Positions 32,514 through 44,109 of a DNA stretch of 64,000 nt are shown here, piece after piece. The DNA lies in assembly GCF_964355755.1 (NCBI RefSeq), contig NC_092672.1, positions 12,084,501-12,148,500 of the forward strand, given 5' to 3'. This stretch comes from Antedon mediterranea. Its lineage: Eukaryota > Echinodermata > Crinoidea > Comatulida > Antedonidae. Position numbers and translations under genes: made by a program. The notes beneath the pieces were generated by a model. The model saw nothing but the letters and a program-made list of their open reading frames with translations. It did not search any database and was not told the origin of the DNA. The first letter of the stretch is position 1; every line of letters begins with the position of its first letter.

Positions 32514-32559
32514 AAACCCCCCGGCGTATTACGGCGGAACAGCGCTAGTTCTTAATATT

Positions 32560-33035
32560 GTATGCACGCGCAACATATATCAAATTGCAGGGGGCACCCA
32601 GCGCTAAAATAGAGGGGTCAACTAGTAATTTGTGAGCAACAATAACAGAGCCATATTAAAAGATTTACGACATTACAACATGGATTAGAAGCAAATTGTT
32701 GTGTTCAAACATTCCGCGCTCAAAGCACGCTCTCCGCGTTTTTGTCCATGGGATTTAGAATTTTAACTCACACAAATTGCAAGAAAAGTTTTTTTTTTAT
32801 GAAATGTGTTCTTTAGACCCTACTGAACACATTTATAAACGTTATGACATTTTTCGACAACGGGAAGTAGCCTAATTTGCATAATTAAAAATGGCGGCCA
32901 TTTTTAAAAACGTACTATGTATCTTGGAAACCGCTAGTCACACATACTTAATTATGGTGTTAAAATCATTAGAATATATGTATTTATTTTCACTTTAAAA
33001 TGAAAAAGTTTGTCCAAAAATGAATGGAAGTGCTA
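32560..33035. other. Intron sequence, nothing recognised
   Basis: AT-rich, no gene. It leads into the tandem array at 33037. Confidence 0.35.
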
Positions 33036-33036
33036 T

Positions 33037-33500
33037 TTCTAACATTATTGACATTTGACCTTGATTTATCATATCTCAGCAACCACTAATCGGAGATATA
33101 CAAATTAGGGCTTAAATTGTTCAGAAACTACACATTTATATCCAGTCTAATGGCATGTTTTTGCAAAAAAATGACGGATTCTAACATTATTGACATTTGA
33201 CCTTGATTTATCATATCTTAGCAACCACTAATCTGAGAGACACACAATATGGCTCAAACTGTTCAGAAACTATATATTTATATTTAGTCTAATGGCATAT
33301 TTTTGCAAAAAATGGCCGATTCTAACATTATTGAACTTTGCACTACATAAAATCGCATAACTTTGAAAATATTGTACATATGAAATTATTTTTAGTGTCA
33401 AATTGTTCAGAACATACATGTTTCTATAGAATCCAATGACACATTATGTCCAATAATGGCCTATTGTATGGTTATTAACATTTGAACTATATTTGAAAAG
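33037..33500. repeat. Tandem array, period about 141-142 bp
   Basis: TTCTAACATTATTGACATTTG starts units at 33037 and 33179, a diverged form (TTATTGAACTTTG) at 33320, and a further decayed one near 33470. Each includes TTGTTCAGAAAC and TCTAATGGCAT. The unit resembles the repeats in 62448-62970 (TATTGACCTTTGACC, ATTGCTCAGAC). Confidence 0.75.
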
Positions 33501-33599
33501 GATTTAAGAGAATAAGCTTAAACCGAGTGCCCAGCTGCAGTTAATCTCATTCCCAGCTCATGATTTGTTCGTAGTCTATCTTTCATCTTCCATCATTTT

Positions 33600-34077
33600 A
33601 ATGTTTCACCAATAGCTTTTCATACTTATACCTAAAGAATTATAGTTGCATATGTCCCAGTTCACTTCTGGCCACCTTATAAAGAATAATATTTAAATTC
33701 TTTCAGATTGATATTCTTATTTTCTTCAATATGATATGTTCCATTTACTTGGTTAATAGAAACCCTTTATTTAAATGTTTTTACGATTTCAATCTCAGTT
33801 CCATTAATTAAAAAGTCATCGTTTTTGCTGCCCGTACCCAGTAAGGGCCTGTACTTGTGTTAAATATATATTTGCTTTTGGATACAACATTTGAAAGAGA
33901 ATACGATATAAAAGTACAAGGTCATCTGCAAAATTAGTTAGATATGAATGAATGGAAATCTTTTTAATACTGGGGATAATAAATGAAATCGAGGATAAGA
34001 GACATCCTTGTTTCAATACAACTGTGCTTTTAAAATGTTTAGTTAGTCCGTTCTGCCTTTTACATGGCTTGGCCCAT
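33600..34077 (-). pseudogene. LINE-E, 3' part: RT from motif B onward
   Basis: The minus-strand frame 34016-33816 reads MKQGCLLSSISFIIPSI and YLTNFADDLVLLYRI, i.e. RT motif B (KQGCLLSP-type) and motif C (FADD), an arrangement of RTE/L1-like LINEs. Decayed sequence continues to about 33600. It appears to be continued upstream at 39593-40420, beyond a 5.5-kb insertion. Confidence 0.65.
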
Positions 34078-34639
34078 AGGAAAACGAGCCCTATTTAACG
34101 TGAGCTTTTAGTACCCCGGCTAACCCGGGGTACTATAATTGCCTGACCCTGATCAGTCTTGTTGATGGGTAATTAACAGAACAGTGGCCATCAATCATGC
34201 AGGAAAGTATCTGGGTACTAAAAGAGGCCAAGCCCACTTTGTTTGCCAACAGCCAATCACCGACAGCATCAGGTTTCAGTTACAGCATGTTTTAATGATT
34301 AGGTAATAGTTTGATTTCATGAAATAAATGAATATTTATATAATAGCCTTTTCACGCCTTATAATTATTTAAGTAAGCCTTTATTTCCATGTTTCCTTTT
34401 CGATTTTGTACATTTTAACAACATTGTATGGGGAGCTACAAAGTTCAACCTTAGATTGAGTAGTCAAGCGATCAACCAATTACAATTGAATAATTTTAAT
34501 TTTATTAATTTACCAATGAAATACATAGCCTACTACAAATTGATTCTGAAATAAACTGGGATGGTGCGATGGGATTTGGTAGGGATGTCAAGAGGTACAC
34601 CATCACATCAGACTCGGGCTGAGGTATAGGCAGGGAGTT

Positions 34640-35429
34640 GTTATTAATAACAACTCCCTGGTATAGGTAGGCCTACAACAATTTTTGAGAATATGAGCGG
34701 GAAATTCAAATAAAATAATGTAGCCGTAGGGGGTGGTACCCACGCTTCCCAAAAAGTGTTTGCGCTATATTAGTATATAGGACCAGATATATGAATTAAT
34801 TAATAATACTAAACAATCTAAAAAATAAATCTTTTTATTTAAAAAAATGTAATTGAATGAATGTTAATAAACATAAACGAAACCCATAAATAACAATCTT
34901 TTTTATTGTGTAATAAAAAGTTGATGTTATACGATATTATAATAGAGGGATTATGCCTCATTTTAGTTGTTTATGTTATTCTAAGAAAACTGCACATAGG
35001 CCTACATACATTATGTTCACTTTAGCACTCTAGTATTTTAAAACATTGATGACTAGCAATTATACACGCCCGGGCGGGTTTCCTATGTAGTTTTAAAACT
35101 TCACAGTACATTCCCGATCATTTGATAATTCATTATCCAGATGCCCTAAAATGTACCCACCTCCCCAACACACACCCGCACTCGGGGATTTTTTAACTTA
35201 TAATGTTAAACTTCTTGGTACAAATTCTATTGCAAACCCCGGCTCTATGACGGTTTTCAAATTCAGTTAAAACATACCCCCAGTTCACATTACTCATGTG
35301 GTCATTGATACTAGCCCCAGCAAATCACTAAGCCTCTCCAACCCCTCTAACCTCTGCACACTGTGATTTTTTTAAATATAGTTTAAAACCTTCCCAGTAC
35401 AATTGTGGTCATACAATCACGAAATATTG
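34640..35429. other. Spacer with an AACAACTCCCTGG hairpin, nothing else recognised
   Basis: GGGAGTTGTTATTAATAACA with its continuation AACTCCC is a perfect palindrome at 34634-34662. The rest is AT-rich without genes. Repeated identically about 12.44 kb downstream. Confidence 0.4.
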
Positions 35430-36236
35430 TGCTACCTACATTTGAGAAAGTGTGCAATCCTTTAAAAAAATTGTGCTCCTCTTTGAGAAATTGTGCAATA
35501 TGCAAAATTCAGGAAATTGTGCTACCTTTTTGAGAAATAATTGTGCTAACCATTCGGGAAATTGTGCTACCTCTTTGAGAAATTGTGCTACCCATTCGGA
35601 AAATTGTGCTACCTCTTTGAGAAATTGTGCTAACCATTCGGGGGGAAATTGTGCTACCTCTTTGAGAAATTGTGCTAACCATTCGGGGGGAAATTGTGCT
35701 ACCTCTTTGAGAAATTGTGCTAACCATTCAGAAATTGTGTTACCCATTCGGGAAATTGTGCTACCTCTTTGAGAAATTGTGCTAACCATTCGGGAAGTTG
35801 TGCTACCTCTTTGAGAAATTGTGCAATCCATTCCGGAAATTGTGCTACCTCTTTGAGAAATTATGCAATCCATTCGGGATATTTTGTGCTACCTCTTTGA
35901 GAAATTGTGCTAACCATTCGGGAAATTGTGCTACCTCTTTGAGAAATTGTGCTAACCATTCGGGAAATTGTGCTACCTCTTTGAGAAATTGTGCTAACCA
36001 TTTGAGACATTGTGCTAACCATTCGGGAAATTGTGCTACCTCTTTGAGAAATTGTGCTAACCATTCGGGAAATTGTGCTACCTCTTTGAGAAATTGTGCT
36101 AACCATTTGAGACATTGTGCTAACCATTCGGGAAATTGTGCTACCTCTTTGAGAAATTGTGCAATCCATTCCGGAAGTTGTGCTACCTCTTTGAGAAATT
36201 GTACGTACGGTATACCTATTTGAGAAATTGTGCTAT
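35430..36236. repeat. Minisatellite, 21- and 42-bp units, open on both strands
   Basis: Units alternate GAAATTGTGCTACCTCTTTGA and GAAATTGTGCTAACCATTCGG-like sequence, so the basic period is 20-21 bp with a ~41-42-bp higher order. Because the unit contains few stops, long open frames appear in several frames on both strands (up to 145 residues). They are repeat artefacts (NCATSLRNCANHSG and SQRGSTISRM patterns). I see no independent sign of translation. Confidence 0.9.
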
Positions 36237-36393
36237 CTTTTTCACATTTTTTCATCCCCTTCATAATCCATATTCCTATATCTTACCATGCACCAACTCA
36301 TTCCAAATGTTAAAGGATACAAGATATACTGTGAAGGGATTTAATATATGTGCCAACAATACTTTATCGCATTATACAGGTTCACATTTTTAG

Positions 36394-37140
36394 TCGCGTG
36401 GACGCGACTCTATAGTTCACTATGTCGGTCGGTCTGTCGGTCTGTCTGTCTGTCGGTCCGGTATCACTATGCATGTTATCGCTTTCTGACCTTATCTTGA
36501 TATCAGTTTAATCTTAAGTCAATTTTTCACAGTATATTCCTTATGGCCAGGAATCGATGTGGTTATGTTTTCACGGTGCGCAATAAAAAATTACGCGGTC
36601 TACGCACGATTTAACGAAATCACGTTTGTAATCATATCTTCACAACCATGAATCACAATTAAATAAAATTTGGTACTCGTAAATTTCAGGGCATAAATCA
36701 TCATATGGCAATACAATTACGTGCGTAGCGCATGTAACGCATGCGTACGCGCGCTTAAAATTTTCAAAATTTATTTTCGATGAAATAAGAGTACGTTTCA
36801 GGCAATTTTAAGCGTTTACAAAATTGCCATGAGTGCGCAGATTTTTGCGCGCGCACTGTGCGCGTTAAATGTTATTGCGCACTCTTTTTGCCCGATTTCT
36901 GTTTTCTTGACTTAGTTTTTAACTAGAAATTACGTTATATGAGCACGTCAAAAGTGACAGGCTACGCACGTGTAAATTAAAAAAATATAAATGTTTTTAA
37001 ACATTTCAACATTTTTACACATGTTCAGTAATTTCGATCAGTGTACTTCACTATGTCGGTCGGTCTGTCGGTCTGTCGGTCGGTCCGGTATCACTATGCA
37101 TTGTAGTAGCACGCGACTTAATGGCTGTTGGCCTTGTTTT
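36394..37140 (-). mobile_element. R1 repeat, long copy with interior
   Basis: Reverse orientation relative to 11998. The outer parts are TTTAGTCGCGTGGACGCGAC and GCACGCGACTTAATGGCTG then TTGGCCTTG. Two direct copies of CACTATGTCGGTCGGTCTGTC ... CCGGTATCACTATGCAT (36418-36475, 37049-37102) flank about 570 bp of CpG-containing interior (GCGCGC motifs). Short R1 copies look like this element collapsed between the two GTCGGTC arrays. Confidence 0.65.
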
Positions 37141-37210
37141 TTAACGGACAGGAATTTTTTAAGAATAAATACTCTATAAAATTTAATTCAAATTAGGCCC
37201 ATAATATATG

Positions 37211-38616
37211 TTAAAGTGGAGCTCCACCCAGAAAATTACTATTTTTCATACATTTCAACTATTATTTAAAAATATCATCCCCCATACTTCATATTTTTTT
37301 GAATTTTTTTTCAATGAGTACGAGTTTCTTGAAAATCACGCCTTTTTGCGTTTTGGGGGGATACCTTGTAATTTCCTATTCTTTTACATGCAAAAGGGGG
37401 GTATATTTGAATAATCCTAAAAAATTAATTTCTTCACTAAAAAAAAAATTTTAAATGTAGTTTTATGTAATTTTTCCAGATCTTTCTATTTCTGGTATAG
37501 TTATCGCGTATACATTGCGCAATTTTGCGTAAATAGACACTTTCCCCCTTTCGGGTCCAATTGGGTTTTTTATTTTGCTAGGGAGTATGATCACGTGACA
37601 TTTTTCACAATCACACTACTGCAGCTGGCGATCTGTTATTTTGTCGCGATGTTATTTTTGACGGGCAAAAAGTATATTAAAACATTCTGAATTTGACCCT
37701 ATCATGTTTCACAGTGTAATAATGTGATTATGAGACTTAATACTAAAATGTCAAATCTAACGAGATTTGAGAAAGATGTGGCTATATATTCAATAAAGCT
37801 AGGCCTAGGCCTACTAGAGTGTAGGTATGTACCGATGCTGCTTGGGCTCCAGCTGCTAGGCTGACACTCAGCAGTGAAGTTTGTTCTGCTGTCACCCAAC
37901 CTCGGCCTACCCATATGGGCCATGATAGGGTGCCTGAATAGTTGCTTTTCAGTCAGGCCTAAGCTTCCACATCGCTTTACTACTCTTGTTCTGTATAGGA
38001 TTTTGTGTTTCACAATTCTAATGTGCGAGAAAACCCAGGAATGATAAATGGGGCGAAACGACCAAGAATTTTCAAACCCATGAATGCATATAGGCCTAGA
38101 CAAAAAATTCAAGGCTAGCTAGGCTGAGCAGACGGCTTAGCTAGGCCTAGCTTAAAGTTAATAAACAATCTGATAAGATTATTATGCTGTTGTTGTACAG
38201 TGCAAATCATGAGGTTACAATACATGTAAATTATACCAGGGAGTTGCTCCCTGATTATACTGACATTTTTATCGGAAATATTACTTAGGCCTAAAACAAA
38301 TCGTATAAAATGTATTCCCAATTTTTCGACACATAATTTACCAAAGGGGAGACATTTCACCCATGCGTTCACCGGCGACTAAAACGCGTCAGTTGCTAAG
38401 TGTAACGCGTTTTGCGACGTATTGTAAACTAATAACCCCTAAGTTACTGAAAAAGTGTAATGTATTAAAAAACACTATTTTCTGACCGATTTTTTTAAAA
38501 ACGAGTTTTTGGAAAATATTTCCGTATTTTCCCTGTTTTTTTTATGTAATCACTTTCATTTAAACATACTTAAACATAATATAAGCTGAGAAAGTCTGAG
38601 TGTAGCTCCACTTTAA
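37211..38616. mobile_element. TTAA-flanked TIR element, about 1.4 kb
   Basis: TTAA at 37211-37214 and 38613-38616 flank a 17-bp imperfect inverted repeat (AGTGGAGCTCCACCCAG left; AGTGGAGCTACACTCAG as the complement of the right). TTAA duplication is typical of piggyBac and Kolobok transposons. No transposase is present. Two adjacent minus frames (136 and 85 residues, 37702-38372) have no recognised domain. Confidence 0.68.
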
Positions 38617-38619
38617 CAT

Positions 38620-39558
38620 GGCAATTGTTAATTTTCAAATTAAAATAAATATATAGCATGCACATACAGATTCTATTCAGTGTATTAATTACAGTAACTG
38701 ATTTTTTAGTTAATCGTTAAAATAATGATATCCTGGCCTATAACAAAAATGTTCCATCTGTAACATTAACAACCATTTTTTAATATTTACTTAGACCTAA
38801 TCTATTGATTACAATTCAGGAGTTACAAATTAAGAGTTAACATTTTTGGTATCATTACTTCACACAACTTAGACAAACAAATGTCACATTAATGTGTAAT
38901 AAAAACTGAACTATTATGTATTGAGAAAAACATCAATATATATTTCCTCCATAAATGTGCATACAATTGGGGTATACTCAAGAAAAGGGATTTATAATTG
39001 AGACATAAAGTAACTATTATATAAAATATGATTATAAAATACAGTATTTAATTGTTTGCTTATAATTTGAAATAGTATTACTGTACTATTTATTATAGGC
39101 CTATATATTTAACATTAGAGTGGTGGCAAATCCATAGAGATCATTTTGAGATCTCAGCTGAAGAACATGAAATAGTTTATAAATATAGTTTTAATTTCAA
39201 GTTTTTGCTTTTCCAGCGATTTTAGTCTGGATGCACAAAACACACATTTTTATTTTAAACTCATCTCTACAGTTCATTCTTTGGCTCCCTGCTATTAGAT
39301 TAGAACTGACCTTGCTAACCACAAGGCCACTTGCATTCTTAAATTTTGTGTGCAAAAAATTTACCCATGGTATAATGGTGGTTTCTAAATACAATGAGTG
39401 ACCAATTCCAAAATAGGCTGTGCATTGCAGCCAATCAGAAGCAAGGAAGGCTGAGCCTGGAAGATGAACAAGGTGTTACGTGATTTATTAATTGACTAAG
39501 ACATTAATGACTGGCTTTAGGCAAAAATAAACAAGTAAGATGCCAGAGGCAAAAGCTC
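38620..39558. other. AT-rich spacer, nothing recognised
   Basis: No gene or named repeat. Repeated in copy 2. Confidence 0.35.
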
Positions 39559-39592
39559 ACGCTAAACAGGGCTCGTTCTCCTAATGATCATC

Positions 39593-40420
39593 ATATAGTT
39601 GGTGGATTTCCCATTTGTTTCATTTGATAAAAGTAGTATATTTATGTCTTTGCTCATATGATTGTTTAAAACTAACACAATCAAGTTTCCCAATCTTTTT
39701 GCTCAGGGCTTTCTTAACAAAAGTAGGGCTTTCTAATAATATGAACGTATTATCAATTGTACTGTATCTGTGTATAAACCCCACTTGATCTTCATGTATG
39801 ATATTATTTAGTTATACCCATTTCTTAACTCCTTTTTTATATCATTCGTGTTATTATTGGGTACAGTATTAAGTAACATATTGATCTGTAGTTTTTAACA
39901 TTATTTGTGTTGTTTTCTTTTTGAATGTGAACTCGAATTAGTTAAATAAACCTCAATATTTATTATTTTTAAAAAACAGTTTTTATAATGTAGAGAATAT
40001 TCGTGGACGGTCTCTTAAAACTTGAAGTCGTTAGTTTAGGGATCAATTTAATTTAAGGTGGTTAATGCGGTCTATGACTTATTGTAATGGTAATGGGGCG
40101 TGTTCTTTTTTGTTAGGACATGTGTTTAAATGTGATTATGCCAGCCATCACATATTATTTTAGTGTAACTAGTTAGTTCTTTGACATTTTTAAATCTCTC
40201 TCAAAAGCCTTTTCCATTTTGCTTTAATGTTGTTAAAATATGTTTCTGTCATTCGTTCCTTTCGTATGCTATTTTGTTTCCTTTTTAATTAGTACTTTGT
40301 GTATCTGTTTACTTTCAGTTCTTTTAGTAGCCTCAGTTATTGTCTCTATGAATCTGTTTAAGTTCCTTTTAATGTCATGACATGACATTCAGCATCGAAT
40401 AAGGGTTTATTTTTGTTTTG
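39593..40420 (-). pseudogene. LINE-E, upstream part: pre-RT and RT motif region
   Basis: Minus-strand frames read HEDQVGFIHRYSTIDNTFIL near 39790 (RT block 2, QxGFxxxRSTxDNIF type) and KKIGKLDCVSF near 39690, matching the block before motif A. Decayed sequence with FIETITEATKRTES precedes it at about 40350. This is the natural upstream part of 33600-34077. Confidence 0.6.
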
Positions 40421-40577
40421 TGTATTTGTACTGCTAATGCGTGGTATTATTCTCCTTCCTTCTGCGTCATAATGCAGATGTCCCAACTAATAAACCACAT
40501 AGCGCGCTCATTGTATTTGATTAGCTGAAAAAACATTATTACAATATTATTTATTCACTGTAAAACTGATTATTTAC

Positions 40578-40682
40578 CTTATTTGTTGATGTTACTGATG
40601 CACCGTGTGTTAAAAGAATATTCACTATCTCTAACTTACAACAGTAAGAGCTTAGGTATGCACTTAGCACTGTGTCTCCATC
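40578..40682 (-). CDS. Ankyrin-repeat gene, exon encoding one repeat (F)
   Basis: 105-base exon, acceptor TTTTCAG (AG at 40683-40684) and donor GT (40576-40577), phase 0. The peptide begins DGDTVLSAYLSSYCCKLE and ends IVNILLTHGASVTSTNK. The canonical TPL is TVL and the final DK is NK; otherwise it is a standard repeat. It lies in copy 1 of the 12.4-kb duplication and is identical to 53017-53121. A potential partner downstream in the transcript is exon E, across an 8-kb intron. Confidence 0.87.
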
Positions 40683-40689
40683 CTGAAAA

Positions 40690-41692
40690 CAAATTAAAAT
40701 GGCTGATGAATAGGCGGGTATGGTTACCACTTTACCTTTTAAATATTGTCAAGATATTATCAATATTAACTCGTTGGCTTACTATTATCTACGTATGGTT
40801 TCAAATCGATGTCCGGTGTTTGTTGCGTGCGTGCACGATTCTACAAGGTCAAGGTCCTATACCATTACATGCTACTTGTAGCGTGGGGTTAACTCGTTGG
40901 CTAATACTATTATGTACAGACATATATATTTTGAACAATTTGACATCAAATACAAAATACAGCTGTCTATATACTACAAGCCGTTAACCGATTTTTTAAA
41001 AATTGGCGGCCATCTTGTTAACATAAAATGTTGAACCTTTGCGGTAATCCGATTTGAGTAAACTTTTGATATATATTTTTTAGACCATATTTTATTGTAA
41101 TAATACATAAAAAACCATTTTCTGGCATTTTTTGTGGAGTAATGCAACAGTTTTACTCGACTATCAATTAAACCAGCTTACTGTACTTGTTAAAACTGGG
41201 CTCTGATTTGTAAATTTTACACTCGTATTTATATAGTATTTAAATTTACATAAAAAGCAGTTTTTTATGACCTGACCTTGGGCGAAATTAGATCGAGAAA
41301 CATAACTATGTTCCTTCCTTCCTTCCGAACTAGACTCATAATATTCCAATATTGTATTACTTAGTGTAGTTAGTTCAAACAGGAACATGTTAACACTATC
41401 TCAAATTACAACTTAAATTAACTGTTTTCAATCGAATTAATTTTGAGCTGAGATATTTTCATTAATTGCATTGTTTCCTCATCCTTCTTGGTTTTGAATA
41501 ACTTGCTCCTGAATTACCAACTATGGTAATACTAACTAGCATGGTTGACCGTGCAAATAGTCACTACCGTAATTACTTTTAAAGTGACCGGAAGATGCAT
41601 GTAATTAAATTTTTTTATTGGCATGGTTTACTGTACTGTACGCATACTTCTCTGTGTTCATAATAAATAGAATTCGATAGCGAGAATAAAAA
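40690..41692. other. Ankyrin-gene intron, nothing recognised
   Basis: No gene recognised. A short match to exon sequence (GTTAACACTATCTCAAATTA near 41388) is too partial to call an exon. Repeated in copy 2. Confidence 0.35.
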
Positions 41693-41880
41693 AAAACAAG
41701 GTTACATACATGGTTGCAGTCGCGTGCTCAAATTTGAGTTAGTTTTTACCGACCGACCAACCGGCCATCCGACCAACATAATGAGCTGTAGATTCGACAG
41801 GCGATAGAAAACAAGGGAATTAGATGCCTTGTTAATCGTATTGTTTGCAGTCGCGTGCTCAAATAAACAAGAAACATAAA
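41693..41880 (+). repeat. R1 repeat, diverged copy
   Basis: AACAAGGTTACATACATGGT, TGCAGTCGCGTGCTCAAA, TTTTTACCGACCGACCAACC, TAATGAGCTGTAGATTCGAC, then a second TTTGCAGTCGCGTGCTCAAA at about 41847. The end is partly duplicated. Confidence 0.65.
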
Positions 41881-42369
41881 GGACAGGCAAACACAGAGAT
41901 CAACACAAGAAAAGGGTGAGTAACTAATCTACACTCTAATTACCATAATTATACTTTCATACTGACAGTGGCATTTATTTTATACATTGATATTTCTTGT
42001 TGATACTTGTATTATGATATTATTAATTCTAATAGTTAAGTCTACAATGTTATTAGCTTAATTAATTTACAGCCTGGCCACTCCCTATTTTTATTCAAGG
42101 ATTTTATTCAATAAAACGAAAATTTACATAGTAGCCAAAGGCTAAATTGTGTAAAATTTTTCAAAATATTGCACACATAAAAAAGTTGTCATATTAAAAA
42201 AACATCTTATATTAAAATGGAATTAGATAAAGTACATAATATGAAAATGAGAAAAACAGTGAAAAAATCAAAGAAATTGATACAAATCATAGCCTAATAA
42301 AATATCTGTATTAAAACTTATGTATTATTTGTTTATTATTTCACATTGGTTGATGAAGGCTACTTTGGC

Positions 42370-43100
42370 TAAATGTAATTATTCTTTATTATTCAACAGG
42401 TTAATTAGGTATAGTAAAGGGCTATTTTTATATCGTTTAGTTTTACATTTTATTTGTTGATATGGGTTGATCTTTCTTAAGTTGTACGGTTTACTTCTAG
42501 TATAAATAAAATATGCTAACTTTTCGAGGTCTTCAGCAAACCTTAGACATAGGTAATTATTACTTCTAGTAGAGATGGTTTCTAAATTACATACACTGAG
42601 AGCATTTTCATTGCTTATATAGTTTATAACAAGAATTATTCTAAGTACCCTCTTTTGTATTGCTTCCAATTTATCAATCTGATTGTTCGTTATGCCAGAA
42701 TTCCAAACAGGAACAGCATACACAAAAAGAGGTCTAATATAACCCATGGTAATTAGGTCATCTTTATTAAGCTGGAATTTCTTAAGTAAATATATATGTT
42801 ACTGTTCACTTTTAAGATGTTAAATATATGGGCATTCCATTTTAGATCAGAACTAATCAATAAACCTAGGATTTGCATACAAGGTACAATCTTTAGTTGC
42901 TTATTATCTATTTGCGGAACAGTGTAGTAGTAGGAGGGGATATTGAAAAATCAATAAGCATAGCAGCACATTTGCCCGCATTCAGTTTCATATTATTATC
43001 GCATGACCATCTCCCAATGGCATTTAAATTTGTTTGCATGTTACCTGGTGTACCAATTCTATGATTGTCAATTAAAGTCATAACATCTACATATTTTAAG
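42370..43100 (-). pseudogene. LINE-F, RT C-terminal fragment
   Basis: The minus-strand frame 42747-42379 reads YIRPLFVYAVPVWNSGI and LEAIQKRVLRIIL, the C-terminal region after RT common to Jockey/RTE-like LINEs. Upstream broken frames contain WSCDNNMKLNAGKCAAML (43010-42950) and DNHRIGTPGNMQTNLN (about 43070-43020). No catalytic motif is left. Truncated remnant, also present in copy 2. Confidence 0.75.
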
Positions 43101-43234
43101 TATTAATATTACTGTTGGTAATCAGATACGGTAGTATTCATTTACACATTGTGATCTAATTTTATTGATATAATTTTATGTAATCATAAATTTAATCAGA
43201 TTTATTATTTGTTTATCAGATTGAATTTATTTGT

Positions 43235-44104
43235 AGTATTTGCTATTGAAAAATAAAAAAGAACGGTATTTTGGAAACCAGTTTCGGCAGTTGTTTATAA
43301 TAAAGATCGCGTTGCAACTCAATTTTTACTCCAATAAAACCGGTTCCGTCCATGTGCGATGCAATTACGAGGTTCGTAATAAAGATGAGAGGGAGACTAT
43401 CCGCAGTCGGAAGAAGACTCACATGTTGTAAAGCGTGTGAAAGACGAGTTCAACTTGACAATATCGGAGGGTGCGACGTACCTATACTTTAACCAAGGAC
43501 CACAATAGCATTTCAGGCAATAATGATAGGATTACCTGCCCCTTATATGACGAAATGGATGCAATTCTTGGGGATCGCGCTATGCCTCGATCCAATCGCG
43601 CTTCCGCCTAATGAACTGCATTATGGTATATAATAACATCATTCATAGCGAACGCACATGGACGGGACGCTTTATTTTTTTTCCTATCCCATTAAGGCAG
43701 AAATCATGAATAATTCATTAGAATAATTATGACATAATATGGCACATTATAGAGGGCGCTATATAAGCATGCAAAGAGATAAAATAATTTGTGTAAACAT
43801 CTTTTGCCAACCGAAATGTTTGGTTTAGTGGTAAAGGCTTTAACCTACCTATTACACTTGAGCCCTCAGTTCAAGGTCTTTCAAGAACATGTCTTTTTTT
43901 AAATAGTTTAGAGAGATTATTTAGAGGGTTAGTGTACGCGATTGGCGTACCATACTTACATGGGGTTTTGGACAGCGTGGTGTGTTCAAACAGGTTGGAG
44001 GTATATTCAGAGCGTCATTTCGACGATCGAGCATTCTCTACTTCTACGGAGCGCCATTTATGCCTTTATTTACTTCCAAATTAGAAATAGTACTACGGTA
44101 ACTG
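43235..44104 (+). other. Segment upstream of BEL/Pao: repeat shared with 62 kb and Myb/SANT-like trace
   Basis: 43235-43330 matches 62020-62100 in inverted orientation (AATAAAAAAGAACGG, TTTATAATAAAGATCGCGTT). A second shared block near 43685-43725 (TTAAGGCAGAAATCATGAAT) lies next to it at 61.97 kb. Around 43500-43612 a frame reads CPLYDEMDAILGDR, the tail signature of Myb/SANT-like DNA-binding proteins found in some DNA transposons. It is broken and short, so the assignment is tentative. Confidence 0.4.
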
Positions 44105-44109
44105 CTCCA

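Larger units (their letters stand above)
34078..39592. mobile_element. Putative 5.5-kb insertion with inverted ends inside LINE-E
   Basis: The left end (34078-34111) reads AGGAAAACGAGCCCTATTTA then ACGTGAGCTTTT. The right end (39559-39592) is the inverted AAAAGCTCACGCTAAACAGG then GCTCGTTCTCCT. LINE-E sequence lies immediately outside both ends, and TA borders each end. The interior is composite (satellite, R1 element, TTAA element), and no transposase was found. The 12.4-kb duplication begins inside it. Confidence 0.5.

Noticed and set aside
35436-36264. Multiple long frames on both strands
   Set aside because: Produced by a 20-21-bp minisatellite with few stops; no conserved frame or domain.
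36405-36470. GTCGGTCGGTCTGTC arrays as a CRISPR-like or simple microsatellite
   Set aside because: They are part of a dispersed repeat family with defined outer sequence; there are no spacers and the genome is eukaryotic.
37702-38372. Minus frames of 136 and 85 residues
   Set aside because: Inside the TTAA-flanked element; no domain recognised, and no splice or translation evidence. Kept only as a note in that element.
41340-41420. Possible eighth ankyrin exon (GTTAACACTATCTCAAATTA)
   Set aside because: Only ~25 bases resemble the exon series; no HGA block, wrong spacing to a donor and no open 105-base frame.
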